Positions 1 to 9,628 of a DNA stretch of 64,000 bases are shown in pieces. A model generated the notes under the pieces. That model was not told the DNA's origin. It ran no database searches and saw only the letters and a program-made list of their open reading frames with translations. The stretch comes from an uncultured Lachnospiraceae bacterium (GTDB lineage Bacteria; Bacillota; Clostridia; Lachnospirales; Lachnospiraceae). Positions within the stretch are counted from its first letter, which is position 1. Each line of letters starts with the position of its first letter. A program made the position numbers and the translations under genes. The DNA is taken from assembly GCA_910577675.1 (NCBI GenBank), contig CAJTOR010000014.1, forward strand, positions 21,937 to 85,936. The letters run 5' to 3'.

Positions 1-118
1 ATCGCGGGCATAAAAATGAAATTTACGTGAATTCGCCATGAACCTGCTTGATTTATGGGAGAGGAATGACTATAATATGCGTGATAAGGAAAAATTACTG
101 GAAATTGCAAGCCAATAA
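1..118 (+). other. 3' ends of upstream gene(s), unresolved
   Basis: The window opens inside something that cannot be resolved. One frame is open from base 3 to a TGA at 39-41. A second frame is open from about base 20, with an ATG at 38-40 that overlaps that TGA in the ATGA manner and runs to TAA at 116-118, giving a 26-residue, charged C-terminal-like peptide. Either the first frame is the end of a longer gene and the second a coupled small ORF, or the second is merely fortuitous. I do not recognise either product. The sequence before the window would settle it. Confidence 0.3.
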
Positions 119-135
119 AAATTAAGGAGATCCCG

Positions 136-2085
136 ATGGAGAATCAGAATAACAACCAAAATAACCCAAACCAGAATGGAGGGGGCTCTGACAACAACCA
201 CAGGCGAAATAACCGGTTTAGCTGGATTATCTGTCTGGTTGCGGCGCTGTTCGTGTTGTTTTCATTTACTTATATGTCAAAGCAGATGGAAGCAGGTACG
301 CTAAAGGAAATTACTTACAGCGAATTTATAGATCTTCTGGAGCAGGGAAAACTCTCCGCCATCGAGGTGCAGCCGGATAAGGAACGCATTGTGCTCACTC
401 CGGTGAGCGGGGGGGTGGAATATGGTGTGGGAATCACATACTATACCGGATATTTTCCATATGATACGGGATTGCAGCAGCGCTGTGAGGAGGCGGGGAT
501 CAAATATGCTGCCACATACACGGATAAGACCGTTACGATCCTTGATATCATCCTTTCCTATGTGCTGCCGTTTGTGCTGATCTATGTCGTGATGATTTTG
601 CTGTTCCGGATGCTGACAAAGAACGGCGGCATGATGGGGAGTGTCGGGAAAAGCAATGCGAAGGTCTATGTGGAGAAGGAAACGGGTGTCACCTTCAAGG
701 ATGTTGCAGGGCAGGATGAGGCGAAAGAATCCGTTACGGAGCTTGTGGATTTTTTGCACAACCCTGGCAAATATACGCGCATCGGTGCCAAGCTGCCTAA
801 GGGTGCACTTTTAGTAGGACCGCCTGGAACCGGAAAGACCCTGCTTGCAAAAGCGGTGGCGGGCGAAGCCAAGGTGCCGTTCTTCTCGCTTTCCGGCTCG
901 GATTTTGTGGAGATGTTTGTCGGAGTTGGCGCTTCGCGCGTCCGTGACCTGTTTAAACAGGCGCAGAGCCAGGCACCGTGCATTGTGTTTATCGACGAGA
1001 TCGATGCCATCGGAAAGAGCCGTGATTCCCATTATGGGAATGACGAACGCGAGCAGACCCTAAACCAGCTTCTCTCAGAGATGGATGGTTTTGATACCTC
1101 AAAGGGGATTGTGATTTTGGCGGCAACCAACCGGCCGGAGGTGCTCGACAAAGCACTTTTGCGCCCGGGGCGTTTTGACAGGCGTATAATCGTGGATAAA
1201 CCAGATTTGAAGGGAAGACTTGAAATCCTAAAAGTTCATGCGAAAAATGTGCTGATGCACGATTCAGTTGACCTTGAAGCCATCGCCCTTGCGACATCCG
1301 GGGTGGTTGGTTCCGACCTTGCAAATATGATTAACGAGGCGGCGATTCTTGCCGTCAAGGAGGGAAGGACGGTTGTAACCCAGGAGGATCTTTTTGAATC
1401 CGTCGAGGTTGTGGTGGCGGGCAAGGAGAAAAAAGACCGCATTCTGGGCGCTGAGGAGAAAAAGATTGTAGCTTACCACGAGATCGGCCACGCCTTAGTT
1501 ACGGCGGTTGAAAAGAAGGCGGAGCCTGTCCAGAAGATTACGATTGTGCCGCGCACAATGGGGACACTGGGTTATGTGATGCAGGTGCCGGAGGAAGAAA
1601 AGTACCTGATGAGCAAGGAGGAGCTTATGGCAAGGCTCACCATGCTGCTTGCGGGGCGTGCCGCGGAAGAACTGGTGTTCGGTTCTGTGACAACCGGCGC
1701 GTCAAACGATATCGAGAGGGCGACCTCCATCGCGCGCGCGATGGTCACGCAGTATGGTATGTCAAAGAAGTTTGGTATGATGGGGCTTGAATCGGTGGAA
1801 AACCGGTATCTTGACGGCAGGCCGGTCCTAAATTGTGCGGACGAGACGGCGGCGGAGATCGACCATGAGGTGATGGAGATTCTTGACAGGGCATATGAGC
1901 GGGCGTTTTCGCTGCTTGGCGAGAACCGGGACCCGCTTGACAGACTAGCTGCCCACCTGATCGAGAAGGAAACGATCAGTGGGAAGGAATTTATGGAAAT
2001 CTTCAGGGAAGCGAAAAGGAAGGATACGGAGGAAGAAAACGATCCGGAAATCATTTCCGACGTTGCGGCGGAAGAGAAATTGTGA
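136..2085 (+). CDS. ftsH: ATP-dependent zinc metalloprotease FtsH
   Basis: Membrane-anchored AAA+ protease that extracts and degrades membrane and regulatory proteins. The 649-residue protein is of normal length. After a polar Asn-rich N-terminus come TM1 (about residues 27-47), a small extracytoplasmic domain and TM2 (about 137-160). The AAA module has Walker A GPPGTGKT, Walker B IVFIDEIDAIG and a second region of homology ending in RPGRFDRR. The zinc motif is HEIGH, a familiar variant of HEAGH, and the third zinc ligand is the Asp of TGASNDIERAT. The start is fixed by AAGGAGAT a few bases before the ATG. A strong terminator follows, so ftsH ends its transcription unit. Confidence 0.97.
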   Translation: MENQNNNQNNPNQNGGGSDNNHRRNNRFSWIICLVAALFVLFSFTYMSKQMEAGTLKEITYSEFIDLLEQGKLSAIEVQPDKERIVLTPVSGGVEYGVGITYYTGYFPYDTGLQQRCEEAGIKYAATYTDKTVTILDIILSYVLPFVLIYVVMILLFRMLTKNGGMMGSVGKSNAKVYVEKETGVTFKDVAGQDEAKESVTELVDFLHNPGKYTRIGAKLPKGALLVGPPGTGKTLLAKAVAGEAKVPFFSLSGSDFVEMFVGVGASRVRDLFKQAQSQAPCIVFIDEIDAIGKSRDSHYGNDEREQTLNQLLSEMDGFDTSKGIVILAATNRPEVLDKALLRPGRFDRRIIVDKPDLKGRLEILKVHAKNVLMHDSVDLEAIALATSGVVGSDLANMINEAAILAVKEGRTVVTQEDLFESVEVVVAGKEKKDRILGAEEKKIVAYHEIGHALVTAVEKKAEPVQKITIVPRTMGTLGYVMQVPEEEKYLMSKEELMARLTMLLAGRAAEELVFGSVTTGASNDIERATSIARAMVTQYGMSKKFGMMGLESVENRYLDGRPVLNCADETAAEIDHEVMEILDRAYERAFSLLGENRDPLDRLAAHLIEKETISGKEFMEIFREAKRKDTEEENDPEIISDVAAEEKL

Positions 2086-2106
2086 TAAAATGGAATCGGC
2101 AGAGAA

Positions 2107-2156
2107 GCCGGCAGGCAAAAGCAGTGTAGATGCTGTGCTTTGCCTGCCGGTTTTAT
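2107..2156 (+). terminator. Rho-independent terminator after ftsH
   Basis: A perfect 12-bp stem (CCGGCAGGCAAA at 2108-2119 with TTTGCCTGCCGG at 2139-2150) is followed directly by TTTTAT. The loop contains a smaller GCA/TGC pairing. It lies 20 bases after the ftsH stop and before uvrC. Confidence 0.92.
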
Positions 2157-2264
2157 ATGCGCGTGGACATGGCAGTTTATGTGTTGTGTTATAAACCCGG
2201 TGCGGGCACAAACTTTGGGGGCAGGATAAGGATCGGACCAGTGGGAACCAAAGGAGGAAGATTT

Positions 2265-4133
2265 ATGTTTGACCTGGAAGAGGAATTAAAAAAATTGCCG
2301 GCGAAGCCCGGCGTATATATTATGCATGACGCGCATGACGCGATTATCTATGTGGGCAAGGCGATCAGCCTGAAAAACCGGGTGCGCCAGTATTTTCAGA
2401 GCAGCCGCGGGAAATCCCCGAAAATCCAGCAGATGGTGGCAAACATCGCATACTTTGAGTATATTGTTGTGGATTCGGAGATGGAGGCGCTCGTGTTAGA
2501 GTGCAACCTGATTAAGGAGCACCGCCCGAAATACAACACAATGTTAAAGGATGACAAAAGTTATCCGTATATCCGCGTGACGGTGGACGAACCGTTTCCG
2601 CGCGTTCTCTATGCGCGCAGGCAGAAAAAGGATAAGTCAAAATATTTCGGACCGTTTACAAACGCCTACGCGGTAAAGGAAACGTTAGAGCTTCTGCGCA
2701 AGACCTACCAGTACCGCAACTGCAACAAGCAGTTGACCGGAAAGAAGGAGGCAGACCGCCCCTGCCTTTACCATCATATCGGGCAGTGCAAGGCTCCGTG
2801 CCAGGGTGGTGTCACAGTGGAGGAATACCGGAAAAATATTGATGAGATCCTGGAATTTTTGGGCGGCAATTACGGTATCCTTACAAAGAAGCTGTCCGCT
2901 GCAATGCAGGAGGCATCAGAAAACCTTGAATTTGAGAAAGCGGCGGAATACCGCGACCTTTTAAACAGTGTCAACAAGCTTTCTCAGCAGCAGAAGGTGA
3001 GCGATACGGAGGGCAGCAACCGCGATATTATAGCCTTTGCAACAGCGGGTGACGAGGCGGTTGTACAGGTGTTTTTTATCCGCGATGGCAAGATGCTCGG
3101 GCGGGAACATTTTTATCTGACCGGTGTGCAGCATGAGGAGCGCGCGGATATTATGGCGGACTTTATCAAACAATACTATGCGGGGACACCCTATATACCG
3201 AGGGAACTGCTGCTTGGCGAGGCGCTAAATGAGGAGGATGGGCAGCTCATTGGGGACTGGCTGTCAAAAAAGCGCGGCGGGAGGGTGAAAATTCTGGTTC
3301 CACAGCGCGGCGAAAAGGAGCGCATGATCGAGCTGGCATACAAGAACGCTTCGCTTGTGCTGCAGCAGGATGCGGAGAAAATCAAGCGGGAGGAAGCACG
3401 CACCACGGGGGCGGTTAGGCAGATTGCAGACTGGCTTGGGATGGCGGGTATTTGCCGTATTGAGTCCTACGATATTTCAAATACCAGCGGTTTTGAATCG
3501 GTCGGCTCGATGGTGGTCTACGAGAATGGCCGCCCGAAAAAGAATGACTACCGCAAATTCAGGATACGCACGGTGGCGGGACCGGATGATTATGCCAGTA
3601 TGCGGGAGGTGCTTACCAGGCGCTTTCTGCACGCCGGGAAAAGCACAGAAGGGCAGGAGGACAGTTTTAGCCGTCTCCCGGATCTGATTCTTATGGACGG
3701 GGGGCGCGGGCAGGTCAATGTCTGCCTTGAAGTGTTATCTGAACTTGGCGTTGACAGGGTGAAGGTCTGCGGTATGGTAAAGGATGACCATCACAGGACG
3801 AGGGGGCTGTACTATAATAATGAGGAAATTCCCATCGATCCGGGCAGTGAGGCGTTCAAGCTGATTACGCGCATCCAGGACGAAACCCACCGCTTTGCCA
3901 TTGAGTTCCACCGCTCTTTGCGCGGCAAGGCGCAGGTGCATTCGGTGCTCGATGATATCCCGGGTATCGGTGCGGTGCGGCGCAGGGCGCTGATGAAAAA
4001 GTACCAGTCCCTGGAGGAGCTAAAGCTTGCGACACCGGAGGAACTCGCGCAGCTACCGGAGTTTAACCGCCGTGTAGCGAACCAGGTTTATGAGTTTTTT
4101 AGAGGAAGGGAGGAACAAACATGGAAGGATTGA
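2265..4133 (+). CDS. uvrC: Excinuclease ABC subunit UvrC
   Basis: Dual-incision nuclease of nucleotide excision repair, acting on UvrA/UvrB-marked lesions. The 622-residue protein carries an N-terminal GIY-YIG domain (PGVYIM...AIIYVGKA, residues about 12-90), four cysteines around residues 150-185, a UVR motif (about 200-235), a C-terminal RNase H-like endonuclease domain (ESYDISN, LILMDGGRGQ) and terminal helix-hairpin-helix motifs (DDIPGIGAVRRRALM). The frame stays open upstream to 2130, but AAAGGAGGAAGA just before the ATG at 2265, and the family N-terminus, choose this start. Its last 13 bases overlap the next gene, so the two are probably co-translated. Confidence 0.96.
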   Translation: MFDLEEELKKLPAKPGVYIMHDAHDAIIYVGKAISLKNRVRQYFQSSRGKSPKIQQMVANIAYFEYIVVDSEMEALVLECNLIKEHRPKYNTMLKDDKSYPYIRVTVDEPFPRVLYARRQKKDKSKYFGPFTNAYAVKETLELLRKTYQYRNCNKQLTGKKEADRPCLYHHIGQCKAPCQGGVTVEEYRKNIDEILEFLGGNYGILTKKLSAAMQEASENLEFEKAAEYRDLLNSVNKLSQQQKVSDTEGSNRDIIAFATAGDEAVVQVFFIRDGKMLGREHFYLTGVQHEERADIMADFIKQYYAGTPYIPRELLLGEALNEEDGQLIGDWLSKKRGGRVKILVPQRGEKERMIELAYKNASLVLQQDAEKIKREEARTTGAVRQIADWLGMAGICRIESYDISNTSGFESVGSMVVYENGRPKKNDYRKFRIRTVAGPDDYASMREVLTRRFLHAGKSTEGQEDSFSRLPDLILMDGGRGQVNVCLEVLSELGVDRVKVCGMVKDDHHRTRGLYYNNEEIPIDPGSEAFKLITRIQDETHRFAIEFHRSLRGKAQVHSVLDDIPGIGAVRRRALMKKYQSLEELKLATPEELAQLPEFNRRVANQVYEFFRGREEQTWKD

Positions 4134-4651
4134 TGGAGGAAGCGTACTGTGCGGCAAAGGAGCTGTGCAGCACCGCTGGGCTTAAAGCGGGGCAGATTAT
4201 GGTGGTGGGCTGCTCGACAAGCGAGGTGGTCGGCAGTGTGATCGGGACAAATTCGGACACAGATGCGGCGGGAGAACTCTATGCGGGTATCGCAAAGGCG
4301 CTTTCAGAGTGCGGCGTGTATCTGGCAGCGCAGTGCTGCGAACATTTAAACCGCGCCATTGTGGTGGAGCGGGAAGCAGTGCCCGGCGCGGAAATTGTCA
4401 ATGTGGTACCGCATAAAAAGGCGGGTGGCTCATTTGCCACGGCGGCATACCACAGTTTTATAAACCCGGTTGTTGTCGAGGAGATTCGCGCGGATGCGGG
4501 ACTCGATATTGGCAATACCCTGATCGGCATGCATTTAAAGCGCGTTGCCGTGCCGGTGCGCCTTTCCGTGGAAAGAATTGGGAAGGCTTTTGTGGTGGCG
4601 GCGCGGACCAGACCGAAATATATTGGCGGGGAGCGCGCGCGCTACGGGTGA
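4121..4651 (+). CDS. UPF0340 / YwlG family protein (TIGR01440, DUF436)
   Basis: A 176-residue protein of a conserved Firmicutes family of unknown biochemical role. Recognisable family segments are VVGCSTSEVVGSVIGTNS near residue 28, LAAQCCEHLNRAIVVERE near 65 and IGNTLIGMHLKRVAVPVR near 127. The TSEV/IGT and CCEHLNRA segments suggest a small-molecule binding or thioesterase-like pocket, but no activity is established. It starts inside the end of uvrC (13-base overlap), which implies translational coupling. A second Met five residues in is also possible. Confidence 0.9.
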   Translation: MEGLMEEAYCAAKELCSTAGLKAGQIMVVGCSTSEVVGSVIGTNSDTDAAGELYAGIAKALSECGVYLAAQCCEHLNRAIVVEREAVPGAEIVNVVPHKKAGGSFATAAYHSFINPVVVEEIRADAGLDIGNTLIGMHLKRVAVPVRLSVERIGKAFVVAARTRPKYIGGERARYG

Positions 4652-4667
4652 AAAGATATAGATTTTG

Positions 4668-4698
4668 CCCGCTTTTACAGGGGAAGTGGGAAATTTTT
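4668..4698 (+). terminator. Possible weak terminator after UPF0340 gene
   Basis: CCCGCTT (4668-4674) can pair with AAGTGGG (4684-4690, one G-T pair) and AAATTTTT follows. The stem is short. No other clear element is seen between 4652 and 4836, apart from a GC-rich inverted pair near 4806-4818 just before the ribosome binding site of the next gene. Confidence 0.45.
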
Positions 4699-4836
4699 AA
4701 GTTTGTTTTGTGTAAGTCCTGCCATATACCCAAAGGAAAGGCTACAGGTACGTAAAGGTATACAAGAGGCTGCAAAGGGAACCGCAACTAGGGAAAAACT
4801 GGACAGAGCCGCGGAGGCGGCGGAAAGAAGGGAATT

Positions 4837-5550
4837 ATGTATCACTTTACGGATGAAATAAGGACACGTTTATTTGAGATGCAGGACGAGGCTTACCGCG
4901 ATTTCCATGCGAAGCTGATTCCGAATGTGGACAAAGAAACAATTATTGGCGTGCGTGTACCGGAGCTGCGCAAATATGCAAAAAAGATTGCGGCTCATTC
5001 GCTGGTGGGGGAGTTTTTAAGTGAACTCCCGCACCGCTACTACGATGAAAATAATGTGCATACTTTCGTGGTGGAACAGATTAGGGACTATGGGGAATGT
5101 CTGCGGGAGGTGGAGCGTTTCCTGCCTTATATTGACAACTGGGCGACCTGTGATATGTGGGCACCAAAGGTTTTTGCAAAGCATAAGGAGGAACTTCTGC
5201 CAAAGATTAAAGAGTGGATGGCATCGGGGAAAACTTACACGGTGCGCTTTGGGATAGGGATGTTGATGCGCTACTACTTAGGCGAGAATTTCAGGCCCGA
5301 GTATCTTTCGCTTGTGGCGGCTGTTAAATCGGAGGAGTATTATGTGAACATGATGGCTGCCTGGTATTTTGCGACCGCACTTGCAAAGCATTTTGATGAG
5401 ACCCTGCCGTATCTGACAGAGAGCCGCCTGCCTGCATGGACGCACAACAAGACCATCCAGAAGGCATGTGAGAGCTGCCGCATTGCGCCGGACCGGAAGG
5501 ATATATTAAGGGCTTTGAAATGTGAGGGCAGTGAGGAGGAAGGAAATTAG
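4837..5550 (+). CDS. DNA alkylation repair protein, AlkD-like (HEAT-like repeats)
   Basis: Predicted 237-residue all-helical protein of the AlkC/AlkD family, whose characterised members excise 3-methyl- and 7-methylpurines without base flipping. Family features are the N-terminal IIGVRVPELRKYAKKIA segment (about residue 35), the HTFVVEQIRDYGEC helix, DNWATCDMWAPKVF (about 98-111, containing the conserved W-D-x-x-D/C-type surface) and HNKTIQKACESCRI near the end, where the family has HNKTIQKxxES. The start is the first ATG, after GAAGGGAATT. The yjbR-like gene begins 5 bases after the stop, so the pair is likely one operon. Confidence 0.88.
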   Translation: MYHFTDEIRTRLFEMQDEAYRDFHAKLIPNVDKETIIGVRVPELRKYAKKIAAHSLVGEFLSELPHRYYDENNVHTFVVEQIRDYGECLREVERFLPYIDNWATCDMWAPKVFAKHKEELLPKIKEWMASGKTYTVRFGIGMLMRYYLGENFRPEYLSLVAAVKSEEYYVNMMAAWYFATALAKHFDETLPYLTESRLPAWTHNKTIQKACESCRIAPDRKDILRALKCEGSEEEGN

Positions 5551-5555
5551 GCTTT

Positions 5556-5984
5556 ATGGGGGAAATGGATTTGAGGGCAGAAATCCTTGCCTACGGAAAG
5601 GAGAAATATCATTCGGAGGCTGAGTACCTCTGGGCGGATACCCCGGACGCAGCAGTGCTGCGCCATAATGATAACCGGAAATGGTACGCGCTTGTTATGA
5701 AAGTGGAGCGCGCCCGCATGGGGATTCCCGGGGAGGGAGTGGTGGATGTGCTCAATATCAAATGTGATCCGGATATGGGCACTATGCTGCGCGGGATGGA
5801 TGGGTTTTACCCGGCTTACCATATGAACAAAACAAAATGGATTTCGGTACTTCTTGACCGGACGGTAAAAAAGGATATGATACTGGATTTGCTGGATGCA
5901 AGTTTTGCGCTGACAGCGCCTAAAAAAACGCGCGGAAAATCTGGGGATAACAGATCCCTGACGGAAAAAAACGGGAAAAAGTAA
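5556..5984 (+). CDS. MmcQ/YjbR family protein
   Basis: A 142-residue protein with the YjbR/CyaY-like fold signature. LADTPDAAVLRHNDNRKWYALVM-like residues lie near 25-48, INIKCDP-like residues near 65, then GFYPAYHMNKTKWISVLLDRTV (about 85-106) and the family ending helix before a lysine-rich tail. Members are called DNA-binding by structure, but their role is unproven. An in-frame ATG three codons later (5565) is an alternative start, with GGGGGA in front of it. The gene follows the AlkD-like gene by 5 bases and precedes dnaE by 15 bases. Confidence 0.88.
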   Translation: MGEMDLRAEILAYGKEKYHSEAEYLWADTPDAAVLRHNDNRKWYALVMKVERARMGIPGEGVVDVLNIKCDPDMGTMLRGMDGFYPAYHMNKTKWISVLLDRTVKKDMILDLLDASFALTAPKKTRGKSGDNRSLTEKNGKK

Positions 5985-5999
5985 TAACGGGAGGTACCC

Positions 6000-8900
6000 A
6001 TGGCATTTACACATTTACACGTACATACGGAATTCAGCCTGCTTGATGGTCTGGGGCGCATCAAGGAACTGGTGGCACGCGCGAAAGAACTTGGAATGGA
6101 CAGCATCGCGATCACGGATCATGGTGTTATGTACGGCGCGATTGATTTTTACCGTGCCTGCAAGGATGCGGGAATCCGTCCGATTCTGGGATGCGAGGTC
6201 TACACTGCGCCGGGTTCGCGCTTTGACAAGGAGGGGGGAGTGACGGACGGGCGCTACCATCATCTTGTGCTTCTCGCCGAGAATAACAAAGGGTACTCCA
6301 ATCTGATGAAGATTGTTTCAAGGGGCTTTACTGAGGGCTTTTACTATAAGCCGCGCGTGGACCATGAGGTGCTTGCCGAATACCATGAGGGGGTGATCGC
6401 ACTCTCCGCCTGCCTGGCGGGGGAGGTGCCAAGCCTGCTTCGCAAAGGGTTTTACGAGGAGGCGAAGAAATCGGCACTTACCCTGTCCAAAATTTTTGGA
6501 AAAGACCATTTTTATCTTGAACTGCAAGATCATGGTATACCGGAACAGAAAATTGTAAACCAGGGACTTTTGCGTATGCATGAGGAGACGGGTCTTGAGT
6601 TAGTCGCAACTAATGACATCCACTATGTGCTTGCGGAGGATCAGAAGGCACACGATATTCTTCTGTGCATCCAGACGCAGAAGAAGGTGACGGATGAGAA
6701 CCGCATGCGATACGAGGGCGGGCAGTATTACCTGAAATCCGAGGAGGAGATGAGGAAGCTGTTTCCCTATGCGCCGGAAGCAATTGAAAACACGCATAAA
6801 ATTGCATCCCGGTGTGAGGTCCAGATTGAATTCGGGCATTATAAACTGCCGAAATTCGATGTTCCGTCGGGCTACACGGCATGGGAATATATGCAGAAGC
6901 TGTGCAGGGAGGGACTTTCCCGCCGCTATGGGCATGTGGAGGAACTTGAGGAACGCCTGGAATATGAGATGAATGTTATCCACGATATGGGTTTTGTGGA
7001 TTATTTCCTGATTGTCTGGGATTTTATACGCTACGCGAAGGAAAACGGGATTGCGGTGGGGCCTGGGCGCGGCAGCGGCGCGGGCAGTATTGTCGCCTAC
7101 TGTCTTGGGATTACGAATATAGACCCGATTAAATACAATCTGCTTTTTGAGCGCTTCTTAAACCCGGAGCGGCTGACCATGCCCGATATCGATATCGATT
7201 TCTGTTATGAGCGCAGGCAGGAGGTTATCGATTATGTTGTGGAAAAATATGGAAAAGACCGCGTTGTCCAGATTGTCACATTCGGTACAATGGCGGCCAG
7301 GGGTGTGCTGCGGGATGTAGGGCGTGCGCTTGATATGCCGTATGCGCAGTGCGATGCAATCGCGAAGATGGTGCCAAACGAATTAAATATTACGCTCGAC
7401 AAAGCTCTTATGATGAATCCCGATTTAGCTTCGGCGTACCGAACGGACGAGCAGGTTAAATATCTGGTGGACATGTCAAAACGTCTGGAAGGGCTTGCGC
7501 GCCACAGTTCGATGCACGCGGCGGGAGTCCTTATCAGTAATGCCCCGGCGGATGATTATGTGCCTCTCTCCCGCGCGTCGGAGGATACCATCACGACGCA
7601 GTTTACAATGACAACGTTGGAGGAGCTCGGGCTTTTAAAAATGGACTTTTTGGGTCTGCGCACCTTAACCGTTATCCAGGATGCAGTGCGCCTGATAAAG
7701 AAAGAATATGACGGGCAAAACGGCAAAAAGGAGGAGGGGCAGTTTCCAGGCTTTGTTGACGGGGTGCTCGATATGGATCGGATTGACTATGCGGACTCCA
7801 AGGTATATGAGCTTTTGGGGTCAGGGCATACCGAGGGCGTATTCCAGTTAGAAAGTGCCGGGATGAAAAACTTTATGAAGGAGTTAAAGCCGCATAATAT
7901 CGAGGATGTGATTGCGGGAATCTCCCTCTACCGTCCGGGACCGATGGATTTTATCCCGAAATATATTAAGGGCAAGAATGACCCGTCTTCCATCGAGTAT
8001 GAATGCAAAGAACTAGAGCCGATCCTGAAGCCGACTTACGGCTGTATTGTTTATCAGGAGCAGGTTATGCAGATTGTGCGCGACCTTGCTGGTTACAGTT
8101 ACGGGCGCAGCGACCTAGTGCGCCGCGCAATGTCAAAGAAAAAGGAATCCGTTATGGCGAAGGAGAGGAAGAATTTCGTCTACGGCAATGAGGAGGAGCA
8201 TGTGCCGGGCTGTATTGCAAAAGGCATCCCGGAGCAGGTCGCAAACCATATTTTTGATGAGATGACGGACTTTGCGAAGTATGCGTTCAACAAATCACAC
8301 GCTGCGGCATATGCGGTTGTGGCGTACCAGACAGCTTTTTTAAAGTGCTATTACCCGGTGGAATTTATGGCGGCGCTTATGACTTCCGTAATCGATAACC
8401 CGGGCAAGGTAGCACAGTATATCTTCCATTGCAGACAGCTTGGCATATCCATCCTGCCCCCGGATATCAATGTGGGGGAGGCATCTTTCTCCGTGGATGG
8501 CGGCGCGATCCGCTATGGTCTGACCGCAATCAAGGGACTTGGGCGACCGGTGATTGACGAGGTGGTTAAGGAGCGAGGACGCGGGGGGAATTATAAGGGC
8601 ATCAAGGATTTAGCGGCGCGCCTGACCAACAAGGAAATCAATAAGAGGACGCTTGAGAACCTGATTAAGTCCGGTGCGCTCGATACGCTTAGCGGGACGC
8701 GCAAGCAGAAAATGTATGTTTACGCAACAGTGCTTGACACGGTGGCGGAGGAGAAAAAGGAATCTGTTACCGGGCAGATAAGCCTGTTCGATATCATTGC
8801 GCCCGAGCAGAAGCAGGCGTATGACAACCAGTTCCCGGAGGTTGGCGAATATTCAAAGGAGGAACTTTTAGCGTTTGAGAAGGAGGTTCTCGGCATATAT

Positions 8901-9515
8901 ATCAGCGGGCATCCGCTGGAGGTTTACGAGGCGGCAATGCGCAAGAATGTAACGAAGACAACGCTTGATTTCCTGGTGGACGAGGAGGCGGGTGCATGTA
9001 AGGTGTTAGACGGCAGTATTGAGCTTATTGGCGGGATGATTACCGCAAGGACGTTAAAAACAACGAGGAACAATACGCTGATGGCATTTTTGACCCTGGA
9101 GGATATGGTGGGTGCCGTCGAGGTCATTGTTTTTCCGAGAGATTATGAGAAGTATAAATTGCTGCTGAATGTAGATGATAAAATCTATATCCGTGGCAAG
9201 GTGGCTGTGGAGGAGGATAAACAAGCCAAACTGATCTGTCAGGAAGTGATCCCGTTTTCGGCGGTTCCGCGGGAAGTTTGGATACAATTCTTTAATAAGA
9301 ACAGTTTTGTTGAAAATGAACAAAATTTATATTCTTTATTGGGTGAATTTGACGGGAATGATACGGTTTGTATCTATCTATCGCAGGAAAAAGCCGTAAA
9401 AAAGCTGCCAAAAAGCAGAAATATTAGTATAAACAGCGATAGTTTACAGAAACTTTATGAAAAGTTCGGACAGGAGAATGTGAAGGTTACGGAAAAGAGT
9501 ATTGAAAAACGCTGA
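6000..9515 (+). CDS. dnaE: DNA polymerase III alpha subunit, DnaE type
   Basis: Replicative or lesion-tolerant C-family polymerase of 1171 residues, normal for DnaE1. The PHP domain opens the protein (HVHTEFSLLDG, ITDHGVMYG). The palm has PGRGSGAGSIVAYCLGIT (about residue 352) and the acidic MPDIDIDF (about 395). Fingers and helix-hairpin-helix segments follow (LYRPGPMDFIPKYI; DILPPDIN-like). An OB fold sits near residues 1000-1090 (IELIGGMITARTLKTT...). The start has GGGAGGTACCC before the ATG. The last about 80 residues (from about 9280) are much more AT-rich than the rest. The stop codon region also holds the -35 of the pfkA promoter. Confidence 0.97.
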   Translation: MAFTHLHVHTEFSLLDGLGRIKELVARAKELGMDSIAITDHGVMYGAIDFYRACKDAGIRPILGCEVYTAPGSRFDKEGGVTDGRYHHLVLLAENNKGYSNLMKIVSRGFTEGFYYKPRVDHEVLAEYHEGVIALSACLAGEVPSLLRKGFYEEAKKSALTLSKIFGKDHFYLELQDHGIPEQKIVNQGLLRMHEETGLELVATNDIHYVLAEDQKAHDILLCIQTQKKVTDENRMRYEGGQYYLKSEEEMRKLFPYAPEAIENTHKIASRCEVQIEFGHYKLPKFDVPSGYTAWEYMQKLCREGLSRRYGHVEELEERLEYEMNVIHDMGFVDYFLIVWDFIRYAKENGIAVGPGRGSGAGSIVAYCLGITNIDPIKYNLLFERFLNPERLTMPDIDIDFCYERRQEVIDYVVEKYGKDRVVQIVTFGTMAARGVLRDVGRALDMPYAQCDAIAKMVPNELNITLDKALMMNPDLASAYRTDEQVKYLVDMSKRLEGLARHSSMHAAGVLISNAPADDYVPLSRASEDTITTQFTMTTLEELGLLKMDFLGLRTLTVIQDAVRLIKKEYDGQNGKKEEGQFPGFVDGVLDMDRIDYADSKVYELLGSGHTEGVFQLESAGMKNFMKELKPHNIEDVIAGISLYRPGPMDFIPKYIKGKNDPSSIEYECKELEPILKPTYGCIVYQEQVMQIVRDLAGYSYGRSDLVRRAMSKKKESVMAKERKNFVYGNEEEHVPGCIAKGIPEQVANHIFDEMTDFAKYAFNKSHAAAYAVVAYQTAFLKCYYPVEFMAALMTSVIDNPGKVAQYIFHCRQLGISILPPDINVGEASFSVDGGAIRYGLTAIKGLGRPVIDEVVKERGRGGNYKGIKDLAARLTNKEINKRTLENLIKSGALDTLSGTRKQKMYVYATVLDTVAEEKKESVTGQISLFDIIAPEQKQAYDNQFPEVGEYSKEELLAFEKEVLGIYISGHPLEVYEAAMRKNVTKTTLDFLVDEEAGACKVLDGSIELIGGMITARTLKTTRNNTLMAFLTLEDMVGAVEVIVFPRDYEKYKLLLNVDDKIYIRGKVAVEEDKQAKLICQEVIPFSAVPREVWIQFFNKNSFVENEQNLYSLLGEFDGNDTVCIYLSQEKAVKKLPKSRNISINSDSLQKLYEKFGQENVKVTEKSIEKR

Positions 9516-9530
9516 AACTTATACTAAAAT
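9502..9530 (+). promoter_or_regulatory. SigA-type promoter for pfkA
   Basis: TTGAAA (9502-9507), a 17-base spacer and TAAAAT (9525-9530). The -35 lies within the last codons of dnaE. The predicted transcript has a leader of about 90 bases before pfkA, and I see no strong hairpin in it. Confidence 0.65.
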
Positions 9531-9628
9531 GGATACCAATGAATGAAATGTGCCGCACCTTAATGCAGGATGGGGGTGGTACAAAGGATAGAAAACGAGA
9601 ATGGGATCATTCGGAAATGAGGTAAATT

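Noticed and set aside
2130..2264. Longer N-terminus for UvrC
   Set aside because: The open frame begins inside the ftsH terminator, and the AAGGAGGAAG site before 2265 matches the family start.
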